Assembly (NCBI GenBank): GCA_003242735.1
Contig: QGVH01000017.1
Span: 1 to 64,000 of the forward strand
Length of the DNA: 64,000 bases
Reading direction: 5' to 3'
From: a bacterium
GTDB taxonomy: Bacteria > Gemmatimonadota > Gemmatimonadetes > Longimicrobiales > RSA9
Within the stretch, counting starts at the first letter, position 1, and each line of letters starts with the position of its first letter. A program made the translations under genes and the position numbers. This document shows, one piece after another, positions 7,990 through 16,718 of this stretch. The notes beneath the pieces are model-generated. The model saw only the letters and a program-made list of their open reading frames with translations, was not told the origin of the DNA and searched no databases.

Positions 7990-9018
7990 GTGGAGCCAGC
8001 GACGACTGCGGCGCACCCCGCGCCGCTTCCGCCCTACCCCCCGCGCCCCTTCCGCCCCGCCTGGTGGCTCCCCGGCCCCCACGCCCAGACGATCGCCGGG
8101 CGGATGCTTCGCCTCGGGCGCTCGTTCCCGCTGCGCCGCGAGCGGATCGAGACGCCGGACGGCGACTTCCTCGACCTCGACTTCACCCCCGCGCCGCGGG
8201 AGGGCGCCCCTCGGGTGCTCCTGCTGCACGGCCTCGAAGGTTCGGCCCGCCGCGGCTACGCGCTGATCACGTACGCGGAGCTCGCCGCCGCGGGTCTCCA
8301 GGGCGTGGGGCTCAACTTCCGCTCGTGCAGCGGCGAGCCCAACCGCCTCCCGCGCCTCTACCACTCGGGCGAGACCGGCGACCTCCGCTTCGTGCTCGAC
8401 CACCTCGCCGAGCGCTTCCCCGACGTGCGCCGCGGCGCCATCGGCTTCTCGCTCGGCGGCAACGTGCTGCTCAAGCTGTTGGGGGAGGAGGGCGAGGGGG
8501 CGCGACGGTGGCTCGAGACCGCGGTGGCCATCTCCGTCCCGTACGACCTCGCCGCCGGCGCGGACCACCTGGAGCGCAGCGCCATGGGCCGCTTCTACCG
8601 ACGGAGGTTCGTCCGCAGTCTCCAGCGCAAGCTCGAAGCGAAGCGGGCGCTGGTGGCCGACGAGGTGGACCTCCACCGCGCCCTGCGCGCACGCACGTTC
8701 CGCGAGTTCGACGACGCCGCGACCGCGCCGCTGCACGGCTTCGCGGATGCGGCTGAGTACTACCGCCTCTCCAGCTCGGCGAGGTACCTCGAGGCGATCC
8801 GCATCCCCACGCTTCTGCTGCACGCGGAGGACGACCCGTTCCTGCCCCCGCACGCGCTGCCGCGTGAGGCTATTGCGCGCAACCCGTACCTCGTCCCGGT
8901 GATCACGTCTCGCGGCGGGCACGTGGGCTTCATCGGCGGGCCTCCCTGGGCGCCGCGGTTCTGGGCGGAGTCGGAGGCGGTGCGGTTCCTGGCGGCGCGG
9001 CTGTCGAACGGCGCGTGA
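7990..9018 (+). CDS. YheT-type alpha/beta hydrolase
   Basis: The 342-residue protein belongs to the YheT/ABHD1-3 group of alpha/beta hydrolases (putative esterases or lipases). The N-terminal block FRPAWWLPGPHAQTIAGRML is a hallmark of the group. LLLHGLEGS is the oxyanion loop, GFSLGG carries the nucleophile Ser at about residue 154, HAEDDPFLP carries the acid, and RGGHVGF carries the catalytic His. The GTG at 7990 is used because the next in-frame ATG (8104) would cut off the QTI block. The length agrees with E. coli YheT (about 340). The natural substrate is unknown. It lies just upstream of the histidine promoter, on the same strand. Confidence 0.85.
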   Translation: MEPATTAAHPAPLPPYPPRPFRPAWWLPGPHAQTIAGRMLRLGRSFPLRRERIETPDGDFLDLDFTPAPREGAPRVLLLHGLEGSARRGYALITYAELAAAGLQGVGLNFRSCSGEPNRLPRLYHSGETGDLRFVLDHLAERFPDVRRGAIGFSLGGNVLLKLLGEEGEGARRWLETAVAISVPYDLAAGADHLERSAMGRFYRRRFVRSLQRKLEAKRALVADEVDLHRALRARTFREFDDAATAPLHGFADAAEYYRLSSSARYLEAIRIPTLLLHAEDDPFLPPHALPREAIARNPYLVPVITSRGGHVGFIGGPPWAPRFWAESEAVRFLAARLSNGA

Positions 9019-9191
9019 CGTCGACTCCCCGCGGCGGGCGGCCGGCCCTCGTGGCCCCCTGCACCGGACCTGGCGCGGCGCTGAGCGGCGACCCCGGCAC
9101 GCCGTCCGGACCCGCCCACGGCGGCTCGCGCGAGAGGCGTGCGGACCGTCCCCGCCGGGCGCGCCCGGGCTTCGTCTTCGCCCACGCCCGG

Positions 9192-9247
9192 GCGTACCTC
9201 GTCGCGCACGTCCGAGCGCACCTCGTCGCGCACGCCCGAGCGTACCC
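9192..9247. repeat. 24-bp tandem repeat, 2.3 copies
   Basis: Copies 9192-9215 and 9216-9239 read GCG(T/C)ACCTCGTCGCGCACG(T/C)CCGA, and a third begins at 9240. They lie in the spacer before the histidine promoter. Confidence 0.75.
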
Positions 9248-9284
9248 CCTTTCGCGCGTCCCCGGCACGCCCGAAACCGCCGCC

Positions 9285-9313
9285 TTGACCTCGCGCGCGG
9301 ACGCCGCTAGCTT
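9285..9313 (+). promoter_or_regulatory. promoter of the histidine operon
   Basis: TTGACC (9285-9290) and TAGCTT (9308-9313) are separated by 17 bp. The predicted transcript start near 9320 is only a few bases before the leader-peptide ATG at 9324, so the leader message would be almost leaderless, consistent with the absence of a ribosome-binding site. Confidence 0.65.
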
Positions 9314-9323
9314 TGCCGGCACC

Positions 9324-9413
9324 ATGAGCACGATCGGCTTCGTCCTGCATCACCATCACGCCCACCACCACGGCCCCGACGGGTCGCGGCGGCGGCGTGT
9401 GCATGGCCTCTGA
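9324..9413 (+). CDS. hisL: his operon leader peptide with a run of histidine codons
   Basis: A 29-codon frame reads MSTIGFVL, then HHHHAHHH, then GPDGSRRRRVHGL and a TGA. Seven of eight consecutive codons (9348-9371) are His, plus one more near the end. It is placed between a good promoter and a terminator hairpin directly before hisG, exactly as in attenuation-controlled his operons. When charged tRNA-His is scarce, the ribosome should stall on the His codons. The frame is open further upstream, but the promoter position argues for the start at 9324. Confidence 0.9.
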   Translation: MSTIGFVLHHHHAHHHGPDGSRRRRVHGL

Positions 9414-9461
9414 TCGCAGGTCGAGCCAGACACGATCCGGAGAACGCCACCGCGGCCCGTC
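9378..9461 (+). promoter_or_regulatory. predicted antiterminator of the his attenuator
   Basis: GACGGGTCGCG (9378-9388), just downstream of the His codons, is identical to the 3' arm of the terminator (GACGGGCCGCG) except for one base that still allows a G-U pair. It can therefore pair with the shared arm CGCGGCCCGTC (9451-9461) and block the terminator. A ribosome stalled on the His codons would leave this arm free; a ribosome moving to the stop codon would disrupt it. Confidence 0.7.
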
Positions 9462-9483
9462 CACCGACGGGCCGCGTTTTTTT
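9451..9483 (+). terminator. his attenuator, Rho-independent terminator
   Basis: CGCGGCCCGTC (9451-9461), loop CACC, GACGGGCCGCG (9466-9476), then seven T (9477-9483). This is a perfect 11-bp stem with a U-tract, placed 26 bp before the hisG start. Confidence 0.92.
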
Positions 9484-9508
9484 CATCAGCACGGAGGAGA
9501 GCGGAGCC

Positions 9509-10372
9509 ATGATCCGCATTGCGCTGCCCAACAAGGGGCGGCTGGCCGACGGCGCGCGAGAGCTGCTCGAGCGCGCCGGCCTCGAGTTCGAGACGCGCGG
9601 CGAGCGGGCGCTCCTCGCGTCCCTCGGCGGCGAGTTCCTCGCCCTCTTCGTCCGCGCACAGGACATCCCGGAGTTCGTCGCAGACGGCGCCGCGGACGTC
9701 GGCATCACCGGCCGCGACCTGGTCGAGGAGTCCGGCCGCCCGCTCGAGGTGCTCCTCGACCTCCAGTTCGGCCGCTGCCGGCTGGCCCTCGCCGTGCGCG
9801 AGGACGCGCCCATCCGCTCTCCCGCCGACCTGCCGCCGCGCGCCCGCGTCGCCACCTCCTTCCCGCGCCTGGCCGGCCGTTTCTTCCGCGAGCAGGGCAT
9901 CGATGTGGACCTCGTGCCTGTCTCCGGCGCGGCCGAGATCGCGCCGCACCTCGGCGTCGCGGAAGCGATCGTGGACCTCGTCTCGACCGGCTCGACGCTC
10001 AAGGTCAACGGCCTGCGCGAGGTGGCGACCATCCTCGAGTCCACCGCGCTGCTCGTCACGCGGCCCGGCCTGCTCGACGACCCGGAGCGAGGGCGCCGGC
10101 TGCGTGAGCTGGCCGCTGCGCTCGAGTCCGTGATCCGCGCGGAGGACAAGCGCTACCTCATGGCCAACGTGCCGCGCCGCGCGCTCGCGGAGATCAAACG
10201 CGTCCTGCCCGGGCTGTCCGGCCCCACCATCGTGGACGTGCTGGACTCGGGTGAGTTCGTCGCCGCGCATGCGGTCGTGGACCGCCGCGACGTCTACCGC
10301 ACCATCGCGGAGCTCAAGGAGCTCGGCGCGGAGGGCATCCTGGTCACCCGCATCGAGAGGTTGATGCCGTGA
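9509..10372 (+). CDS. hisG: ATP phosphoribosyltransferase (long form)
   Basis: HisG joins ATP and PRPP in the first, feedback-controlled step of histidine synthesis. The 287-residue product starts MIRIALPNKGRLADGA, has DVGITGRDLVEE and the phosphate-binding region EAIVDLVSTGSTLKVNGL. The C-terminal part from about residue 210 (MANVPRRALAEIKRVLPGLSGPTI) is the regulatory ACT-like domain of the long, HisZ-independent form. The ATG at 9509 follows GGAGGA by about 10 bases and lies 26 bp after the attenuator. Its TGA overlaps the GTG start of the next gene, showing translational coupling. Confidence 0.96.
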   Translation: MIRIALPNKGRLADGARELLERAGLEFETRGERALLASLGGEFLALFVRAQDIPEFVADGAADVGITGRDLVEESGRPLEVLLDLQFGRCRLALAVREDAPIRSPADLPPRARVATSFPRLAGRFFREQGIDVDLVPVSGAAEIAPHLGVAEAIVDLVSTGSTLKVNGLREVATILESTALLVTRPGLLDDPERGRRLRELAAALESVIRAEDKRYLMANVPRRALAEIKRVLPGLSGPTIVDVLDSGEFVAAHAVVDRRDVYRTIAELKELGAEGILVTRIERLMP

Positions 10373-12939
10373 TCGCGCTGCGCCGTTCGCTCCGGGAACT
10401 GAGCAAGGCCGACGAGGCGCGCCTCTTCGTCCGCGGCCGCGACGCCGACCCCGAGGTCGCGCGCGCCGTCGCGGCGATCATCGCGGACGTGCGCGCCCGC
10501 GGCGACGACGCGCTCCGCGACCTCGCCCGTCGGTTCGACCGCGTCGAGCTCGGCGCGCTCGAGGTCCCGCGCGAAGCGTGTGACGCCGCGCTCGACGCGC
10601 TCGACGGCGATGTTCGCGCCGCGCTCGAGCAGGCCGCCGCCGCCATCGCCGCGTTCCACCGCGCGCAGCTCCCGCCGCCGCTCGAGATCGAACTCCGGCC
10701 GGGTGTGCGTCTCGGCCGCCGGGTCGAGCCGCTCCGCCGCGCCGGCGTGTACGCGCCCGGCGGCCGCGCGGCCTACCCGAGCAGCGTGCTCATGGGCGTC
10801 GTTCCCGCGAAGGTGGCAGGTGTGGACGAGGTGGTCGTCTGCTCGCCGCCGGGGCCGGATGGGCTGCCGCACCCGGCCGTGCTCGCCGCCTGCGCGCTGG
10901 CTGGCGCGGACCGCGTGTTCGCCCTCGGCGGCGCCGGCGCCATCGCCGCGCTCGCCTACGGCACCGCGTCCGTGCCGCGGGTGGACCGCATCGTCGGCCC
11001 TGGCAACGCGTACGTGAACGAGGCCAAACGGCAGGTCGCCGGCACGGTCGGCATTGATTCACCCGCAGGGCCGTCCGAGCTGTTGGTCGTGGCCGACGAA
11101 TCCGCGGATCCGGAAATCATCGCCTTCGAGCTGCTCGCGCAGGCGGAGCACGACCCGGATGCAGCCGTCGCCGTCGTCGCCACGGACGAGGCCGTGCTGG
11201 ACGCGACGGCCGCCGCGCTCGAGCGCATGCTGCCCGAGCAGCCGCGGCGCGAGATCATTGCCGCCGCGCTCGCCACGAACGGCGCGCTGCTCTTCGCCGA
11301 CTCGCTCGAGGAGGCGATCGCGTTCGTCGAGCGCTACGCACCCGAGCATCTGCTCCTGCTCGTGCGAGAGCCGCGCGCCGCCCTCGAACGCGTGCGCGCC
11401 GCCGGCACCGTGTTCCTCGGGCCGTACAGCTCGGTGGCGTTCGGCGACTACATCACCGGCGCCAACCACGTGCTCCCCACCGGCGGCCTTGCCCGTGCGT
11501 TCTCGGGACTCTCGGTGATGGACTTCCTGCGCTCGTTCACCGTACAGGAGCTCACGGCCGACGCCGCGGCCGCGCTCGCCCGGCCGACGGCGACGCTCGC
11601 GGCGGCCGAGGGCTTGCCTGCGCACGGACGCGCCGCCCTGGCGCGCGCAGGGAGCACGGGGGGCGGCGACGCCGCCCACGGCGCCCCGAACGCCGCGCCC
11701 CGCGGGTCTTCCGACGTTCCCCCGCCTGGGCCGCATCCGGGTCGGGAGCGGGCTCCCGGGTGGCAGGGCGCATGGGAAGGGCCTCCCCCACCCGAGCGGC
11801 TGGGCCGCGCCGGGATGACGCCGCCGCCTGCGCCCGCAGTCCGGGGCACCGGCCTCTCTCCGGCCCCGTTCAGACTCCGCGCCGCCTACGCGGACATCGG
11901 GCTCTACGACCCGGAGCGGGTGCCGGTCGAGGTCGACCTCAGCGACAACACCAACCTCTTCGGCGCGCCGCCCGCCGCCGCCCGCACGCTCGCGGCGCTG
12001 CGCGCCGAGAACATCACGCGCTACCCGCCCGTGTTCGCGGATGAGCTGAAGGCGGTGCTCGCGCGCATGCACGGCGTCGCCCCGGAGAACATCACCACGG
12101 GCTGCGGCTCCGACGACGTGATCGACTCCGCGCTGCGCGCCTTCTGCGACCCGGGCGACGCTGTCGCCTACGCCGACCCGACGTTCGGCATGGTCTCGCT
12201 GTTCGCACGCATGAACGCCGCGCGCCCCGTAGCCGTGCCGCTCGAACCCGACTTCTCCCTCGACACCGACGCCCTCATCGCCGCGCGCGCCCGCGTGACC
12301 TACATCTGCCGCCCCAACAACCCGACCGGCACGGTCGTGGACGCCGCCGCCGTGCTGCGGGTGGCGGAGCGGAGCGGCGGCATCGTGCTGCTGGATGAGG
12401 CGTACGCGGACTTCATGGACGAGCCGCCGCCGGACTGGCTCGCGGTGTCAGACCGCATCCTTGTGCTGCGCACGCTCTCCAAGGCGTACGGGCTCGCGGG
12501 GCTGCGCGTCGGGTACGCCGTCGGGCCCGCATCGCTGATCCGCGAGATCGAGAAGTCCCGCGGGCCGTACAAGGTCACCGCGACGGCGCACGCCGCTGCG
12601 CTGGCGGCGCTCACGGAGGACGAGCCCTGGGTGCGCGACGTCGTGCGGCAGGTCCGCGAGAACCGGGAGCGGCTCGCCGCCGAGCTGGGCGCGCTGGGCC
12701 TGCGCGTGTGGCCGTCGCAGACCAACTTCCTGCTGGTGCAAGCGCCGCCGCTTTCCGGCGCCGGCGGGAACGGCGAGTCCAACCCGGCCCGTCGGCTCGG
12801 CGCAGAGCTGCGCGGGCGGGGCGTCGCGGTGCGCGTGTTCCCCGGCCTGCCGCATGCGGGCGACTGCATCCGCGTCAGCATCGGGCCGTGGCCGCTGATG
12901 CAGCGCTTCCTGGACGCGCTACGGGAGGTGCTCGCATGA
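10369..12939 (+). CDS. hisDC: histidinol dehydrogenase - histidinol-phosphate aminotransferase fusion
   Basis: One uninterrupted 856-codon frame carries two enzymes. Residues 1-425 are HisD, which oxidises histidinol to histidine. Zinc ligands lie in QAEHD (258-262), near Asp360 and at His419, and the catalytic Glu-His is APEHL (326-327). Residues about 430-500 form a Pro/Gly/Ala-rich linker. From about 500 to the end is HisC, the PLP aminotransferase, with CRPNNPTG, LLDEAYADF and Lys705 in TLSKAYGLAGLRVGYA. No stop or frame change separates them. An internal ATG at 11815 (residue 483) has no purine-rich site before it, so a separate HisC start seems less likely. The GTG start at 10369 overlaps the hisG stop. 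The linker contains a copy of the dispersed G-rich element (11706-11741). Confidence 0.93.
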   Translation: MIALRRSLRELSKADEARLFVRGRDADPEVARAVAAIIADVRARGDDALRDLARRFDRVELGALEVPREACDAALDALDGDVRAALEQAAAAIAAFHRAQLPPPLEIELRPGVRLGRRVEPLRRAGVYAPGGRAAYPSSVLMGVVPAKVAGVDEVVVCSPPGPDGLPHPAVLAACALAGADRVFALGGAGAIAALAYGTASVPRVDRIVGPGNAYVNEAKRQVAGTVGIDSPAGPSELLVVADESADPEIIAFELLAQAEHDPDAAVAVVATDEAVLDATAAALERMLPEQPRREIIAAALATNGALLFADSLEEAIAFVERYAPEHLLLLVREPRAALERVRAAGTVFLGPYSSVAFGDYITGANHVLPTGGLARAFSGLSVMDFLRSFTVQELTADAAAALARPTATLAAAEGLPAHGRAALARAGSTGGGDAAHGAPNAAPRGSSDVPPPGPHPGRERAPGWQGAWEGPPPPERLGRAGMTPPPAPAVRGTGLSPAPFRLRAAYADIGLYDPERVPVEVDLSDNTNLFGAPPAAARTLAALRAENITRYPPVFADELKAVLARMHGVAPENITTGCGSDDVIDSALRAFCDPGDAVAYADPTFGMVSLFARMNAARPVAVPLEPDFSLDTDALIAARARVTYICRPNNPTGTVVDAAAVLRVAERSGGIVLLDEAYADFMDEPPPDWLAVSDRILVLRTLSKAYGLAGLRVGYAVGPASLIREIEKSRGPYKVTATAHAAALAALTEDEPWVRDVVRQVRENRERLAAELGALGLRVWPSQTNFLLVQAPPLSGAGGNGESNPARRLGAELRGRGVAVRVFPGLPHAGDCIRVSIGPWPLMQRFLDALREVLA
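11706..11741 (-). repeat. dispersed G-rich element inside the HisD-HisC linker
   Basis: Read on the minus strand, this segment contains GGCGGGGGAACGTCGGAAGAC, matching 18 of 21 bases of the copy in the ABC exporter gene (21391-21420). It lies within the coding frame and encodes part of the linker. Confidence 0.5.
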
Positions 12940-13658
12940 CGCGCGCACCGAGCATCGCGCTCTTCGACTACGGCGCCGGCAATCTGCACTCGCTGCTGAA
13001 GGCGCTCGAGGCGGCGGGCGCCCGGGTGCGCGTCGAGCCGGACCCGCTGCGTGCGCTGGACGCGGACGCACTCGTGCTCCCCGGCGTCGGCGCGTTCGGC
13101 GCCGCGGCCGAGCGCCTGGCGCCGGGGTTGGACGCGGTGCGCCGCGCGCTCGAGGGCGGCCTGCCCTGCCTGGGCGTTTGTCTCGGCATGCACCTGCTGT
13201 TCGAGGCGAGCGACGAGGGCGCCGGCCGCGGCATCGGTCTCCTGTCGGGCCGGGTGCGGCGGCTGCGCGCTCAGCGTGTTCCGCACATGGGGTGGAACGC
13301 CGTCCACCCTGCTTCCACCCAGCCGCCGGGCGGGGGCGCCACGGCCCCCATGCCCCGCCGCCCGGGCGAGGGCGAGGGAAACGGGGGTGGAACGGCGGGC
13401 GGGGGAGAGGGGCGCGGTGTTCGCTGCCTCGACCCACTGTTCGCCGGCTTGGATGACCTGGTCGCCTACTACGCGAACAGTTTCGTCGTCGAGCCGGCGG
13501 ACCCGGCCGTGGTGATCGCGTGGACGGCGTACGAGGACGAGCGCTTCCCCGCGGCCGTGCGTCGCGGGCGGACGTGGGGCGTGCAGTTCCACCCGGAGAA
13601 GAGCGGCGCGCAGGGGCTGCGGCTGATCCGCAACTTCATCGCGGAGGTCACCCGATGA
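12936..13658 (+). CDS. hisH: imidazole glycerol phosphate synthase, glutamine amidotransferase subunit
   Basis: HisH releases ammonia from glutamine for HisF, which makes the imidazole ring. The 240-residue product begins IALFDYGAGNLHSLLKAL. It has the nucleophile Cys in LPCLGVCLGMHLLFE and the His-Glu pair in VQFHPEKS. The ATG overlaps the stop of hisDC (ATGA). Compared with other HisH proteins it carries an extra Gly/Pro-rich loop (about residues 128-158, after HMGWNAV), encoded by the G-rich element at 13361-13404. Since HMGWN lies near the active site region, the loop must be extruded from the fold. Confidence 0.95.
   Translation: MTRAPSIALFDYGAGNLHSLLKALEAAGARVRVEPDPLRALDADALVLPGVGAFGAAAERLAPGLDAVRRALEGGLPCLGVCLGMHLLFEASDEGAGRGIGLLSGRVRRLRAQRVPHMGWNAVHPASTQPPGGGATAPMPRRPGEGEGNGGGTAGGGEGRGVRCLDPLFAGLDDLVAYYANSFVVEPADPAVVIAWTAYEDERFPAAVRRGRTWGVQFHPEKSGAQGLRLIRNFIAEVTR
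13361..13404 (+). repeat. dispersed G-rich element inside hisH
   Basis: The 44-bp stretch starts CCCGGGCGAGGGCGAGGG, then GAAACGGGGGTGGAAC and ends in GGCGGGCGGGG. It lies in frame and codes for a Gly/Glu-rich loop. Similar sequences occur at 668-690, 11706-11741 (minus), 21391-21420 (minus) and 60002-60022. Confidence 0.55.
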
Positions 13659-14395
13659 TCGCGCTACCGGCGGTGGACCTGAAGGACGGCGCGGTGGTAC
13701 AGCTCGTGGGTGGGCGGCCCACCGACGAGCGCGTGCGGCTGCCGGACCCGGTGGCCGTCGCACGGCAGTGGGTGGACGCCGGCTTCCGCGCACTCCACGT
13801 GGTGGACCTGGACGCCGCGCTGGGCACGGGCTCGAACCGCGCCGCAGTCGAGGCGATCATCGCCGCCGTGGACGTGCCCGTGCAGGTGGGCGGCGGCGTG
13901 CGTGATGACCAGATCGCCGACGCACTGCTCGCCGCAGGCGTCGCGCGCATCATCGCCGGAACCCGCGCGGTGGAAGACGCGGCGTGGATCGAGGCGCTCG
14001 CCGGGCGGCACCCGGGCCGCGTGATCGTCGCCGCGGACGTGCGCGGCGACGTCGTCGTCACACGCGGCTGGACCGCGGGCGCGGGCATCACCGTGGAGGC
14101 CCTGCTCCGCCGGCTCGAGCCGCTGCCGCTGGCCGGCCTGCTGGTCACGGACGTCGGCCGCGAGGGGCGCATGGCGGGCGTCGACGTCGCGCGCTTCGAG
14201 GCGCTCGCGGCCGCGACGCGGCATCCCGTGATCGCCGCCGGCGGCATCGCCGGGATGGACGACCTGCGCGCCCTCGCCTCACGCGGCGTCGCCGGCGCCG
14301 TCCTCGGCATGGCGCTCTACACCGGTGCGGTGGACGCGCGAACCGCCGCGCGCGAGTTTCCTGGACCCGACCTGACGAGAGGGATCGCATCGTGA
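13655..14395 (+). CDS. hisA: ProFAR isomerase
   Basis: HisA opens the ribose of ProFAR by an Amadori rearrangement. The 246-residue beta-alpha barrel begins [20 protein letters not shown], with the catalytic Asp in PAVDLKDG and the second Asp in [11 protein letters not shown]. The phosphate-binding loops are VGGGVRDD and [12 protein letters not shown]. The ATG overlaps the hisH stop. The catalytic layout separates it from hisF downstream. Confidence 0.95.
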   Translation: MIALPAVDLKDGAVVQLVGGRPTDERVRLPDPVAVARQWVDAGFRALHVVDLDAALGTGSNRAAVEAIIAAVDVPVQVGGGVRDDQIADALLAAGVARIIAGTRAVEDAAWIEALAGRHPGRVIVAADVRGDVVVTRGWTAGAGITVEALLRRLEPLPLAGLLVTDVGREGRMAGVDVARFEALAAATRHPVIAAGGIAGMDDLRALASRGVAGAVLGMALYTGAVDARTAAREFPGPDLTRGIAS

Positions 14396-15102
14396 GCACC
14401 GTCGTTCGCGAGACGCGCGAGACGCGCGTGCGCGTCAACCTGGGGCTGGATCCACTGAAGCCCGCGCCATCCCGGCCGGGGGCCAGGCCGGACGTCGTGC
14501 GCGGCACGTACGCCGCTCCCGCGATCCGCACGGGAGACCGCTTCCTCGACCACATGCTGCACACGCTCGCGCGCTACGCGAACCTCGCGCTCGACGTGGA
14601 GGCGACCGGCGACCTGCGCCACCACCTCATCGAGGACGTGGCCATCACCATCGGCCTCGCGCTGCGGGACGAGATCCCGGCCACCTGCCAGCGCTACGGC
14701 GAGGCGACGATCCCCATGGACGACGCGCTGGTGCACGCCGCGCTGGATGCCGGCGGCCGGCCGTACTACCGGGGGCCGCTCCCCGTCCGGCTCTACGACC
14801 ACTTCTTCCGCTCGCTCACGGACAACGCGGGGATCACGCTCCACCTGCGCGTGCTGCGCGGGAGAGACCGTCACCACATCGTGGAGGCCGCGTTCAAGGC
14901 GTTCGGCCTCGCACTGCGCCAGTCGCTGGCGCCGGGAGATGCGGTGTTCAGCACCAAGGGCGCGATCCGCCTGGAACGATCGCCTGGCCACCGCGCGAAC
15001 CCGGACATCACCGCGGCGGGGCCATCCACGACGTCCCACGTCGCCGCCATCGGCCGCGCGACGACACCGCGGGCGGGTGGCGAACCGACCCTGGAGGCGT
15101 GA
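14392..15102 (+). CDS. hisB: imidazoleglycerol-phosphate dehydratase
   Basis: HisB removes water from imidazoleglycerol phosphate. The 236-residue product has the metal-binding repeats [20 protein letters not shown] and [16 protein letters not shown] characteristic of the family. It is the monofunctional dehydratase, without the N-terminal HAD phosphatase of E. coli HisB; that activity comes from hisN downstream. The GTG start at 14392 overlaps the hisA stop (GTGA). The C-terminus after LERSPGH is about 35 residues longer than is usual and of low complexity. Confidence 0.94.
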   Translation: MSTVVRETRETRVRVNLGLDPLKPAPSRPGARPDVVRGTYAAPAIRTGDRFLDHMLHTLARYANLALDVEATGDLRHHLIEDVAITIGLALRDEIPATCQRYGEATIPMDDALVHAALDAGGRPYYRGPLPVRLYDHFFRSLTDNAGITLHLRVLRGRDRHHIVEAAFKAFGLALRQSLAPGDAVFSTKGAIRLERSPGHRANPDITAAGPSTTSHVAAIGRATTPRAGGEPTLEA

Positions 15103-15872
15103 TGCTCCGCAAGCGCGTCATCGTGTGCCTGGACGTGCGGGACGGGCGCGTTGTGAAGGGCACCCGGTTCGTGGACCTGCGCGACATGGGCGACCCCGTC
15201 GAGCTGGCCGTACGCTACGAGGCCGAGGGGGCGGACGAGATCGTGTTCCTCGACATCTCCGCATCCGTCGAGGGTCGCGCCACTCTGCTCGACGTCGTGC
15301 GCCGCACCGCGGAGCGGCTGTCCATTCCCCTCACCGTCGGCGGCGGCATCGGCAGTGTGGACGACATCGCCCGCGTCCTCCGCGCCGGGGCCGACAAGGT
15401 CAGCATCAACACCGCCGCCGTCCGCCGCCCCGAGCTGCTCACCGAAGCCGCCGAGCGGTTCGGCAGCCAGTGTGTGGTGGCGAGCATCGATGCCGCCCGC
15501 TCCGCGGACGGGACCTTCACCGTCTTCACCCACGGCGGCCGCACCGCCACCTCCCTCGAGGCCGTCGCCTGGGCCCGCGAATGCGCCGAGCGCGGCGCTG
15601 GCGAGATCCTGCTCACCAGCATCGACGAGGATGGCCGCCGCAGCGGCTACGACCTCGAGCTCACCGGCGCCGTCGCCGGCACCGTTTCCGTGCCTGTCAT
15701 CGCCAGTGGGGGCGCCGGAGCGCCGGAGCACTTCCGCGATGCGTTCCTCGCCGGCGCGGACGCCGCGCTCGCCGCCGGCATCTTCCACGACGGCACCACC
15801 ACCGTGCGTGACGTCAAGCGCTTCCTCGCCGCCGCCGGCGTGCCGGTGCGGCTGACCCAAGGAGACGCCTGA
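15102..15872 (+). CDS. hisF: imidazole glycerol phosphate synthase, cyclase subunit
   Basis: HisF uses ammonia from HisH to form imidazole glycerol phosphate and AICAR. The 256-residue barrel starts [20 protein letters not shown], with the catalytic Asp in CLDVRDG and the second in [26 protein letters not shown] and [11 protein letters not shown] bind phosphate. The ATG at 15102 has GGAGG four bases upstream; a GTG at 15099 is an alternative start adding one residue. It overlaps the hisB stop by one base. Confidence 0.95.
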   Translation: MLRKRVIVCLDVRDGRVVKGTRFVDLRDMGDPVELAVRYEAEGADEIVFLDISASVEGRATLLDVVRRTAERLSIPLTVGGGIGSVDDIARVLRAGADKVSINTAAVRRPELLTEAAERFGSQCVVASIDAARSADGTFTVFTHGGRTATSLEAVAWARECAERGAGEILLTSIDEDGRRSGYDLELTGAVAGTVSVPVIASGGAGAPEHFRDAFLAGADAALAAGIFHDGTTTVRDVKRFLAAAGVPVRLTQGDA

Positions 15873-15875
15873 ACC

Positions 15876-16667
15876 ATGGCCCGGGAAACACTCCGCGACC
15901 TGCTCGAGTTCGCCGTGGACATCGCCTGGCGTGCCGGCCGGCTCACGCTCGCCCACTTCCAGACCGGCATCGCCGTCGAGACGAAGGCCGACGCTTCGCC
16001 CGTCACGCTCGCGGACCGCGAGGCGGAGCGCGCGCTCCGCTCCGCCATCGAGGCCCGCTTTCCGGACGACGGCATCCTGGGCGAGGAGTTCGGCGAGCTG
16101 CGCGCCGGCGCGATGCGTCGCTGGATCATCGACCCGATCGACGGCACGCGCTCGTTCATCCACGGCGTGCCGCTGTACGGCGTGCTCGTCGCGCTCGAGG
16201 ACGCGGGCGAGCCGGTGCTGGGCGTCGCCCATTTCCCCGCGCTGGACGAGACCGTCTTCGCCGCCCGGGGCGAGGGCTGCTGGTGGAACGGTCGGCGCGC
16301 GGGGGTGTCGGCGACCGCGCGGCTCCAGGACGCGCTGGTCATGACTTCGGACGGCAAGCCGTTCGCCGACCCCGCCCGCAACGAGGCATGGGACCGGCTG
16401 CGCGCGGCCGCGGGCGCCGTACGGACCTGGGGCGACGCGTACGGCTACGCCCTCGTCGCGACGGGCCGCGCCGACGTGATGCTGGATCCAGTGCTCTCCC
16501 CCTGGGATGCCGCGGCGCTCGTGCCGATCATCGAAGAGGCGGGTGGCGTCTTCACGGACCTGGACGGCCGGCGCACGCACCTGGGCGGCCACGGGGTCGC
16601 CACCAACGCTGCGCTCGCGCAGGCCGTGCGCGACGTGCTCGGCGCGAACGCGTACGAACGCGCTTGA
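15876..16667 (+). CDS. hisN: histidinol-phosphatase of the inositol monophosphatase family
   Basis: The 263-residue product is an IMPase-fold, Mg-dependent phosphatase. Metal-binding motifs are GEEFGE (near residue 70) and IDPIDGTRSFIHG (near 85), with SPWDAAAL near the end. Its place inside the his operon, and the lack of a phosphatase domain on HisB, identify it as the histidinol-phosphatase. The start follows hisF by 3 bp. AAGGAG lies 11 bases before the ATG. Confidence 0.9.
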   Translation: MARETLRDLLEFAVDIAWRAGRLTLAHFQTGIAVETKADASPVTLADREAERALRSAIEARFPDDGILGEEFGELRAGAMRRWIIDPIDGTRSFIHGVPLYGVLVALEDAGEPVLGVAHFPALDETVFAARGEGCWWNGRRAGVSATARLQDALVMTSDGKPFADPARNEAWDRLRAAAGAVRTWGDAYGYALVATGRADVMLDPVLSPWDAAALVPIIEEAGGVFTDLDGRRTHLGGHGVATNAALAQAVRDVLGANAYERA

Positions 16668-16718
16668 GCGCGTCGCCGGTCGGGACACGGGCTTCGTAGA
16701 TCCGGAGGAGGAGCGGAC

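Noticed and set aside
6959..8266. 435-codon plus-strand frame over the repeat region and into the YheT-like gene
   Set aside because: It reads the YheT-like gene in the wrong frame and the remainder is low-complexity repeat DNA.
9015..9413. 132-codon protein ending in the His-rich peptide
   Set aside because: The same frame is open upstream, but the promoter at 9285-9313 lies inside it and the upstream part is a 24-bp repeat; the 29-codon leader explains the data better.
11815..12939. Separate hisC gene starting at the internal ATG
   Set aside because: No ribosome site before it and no stop upstream in frame; fusion is the simpler reading, though internal initiation is not excluded.
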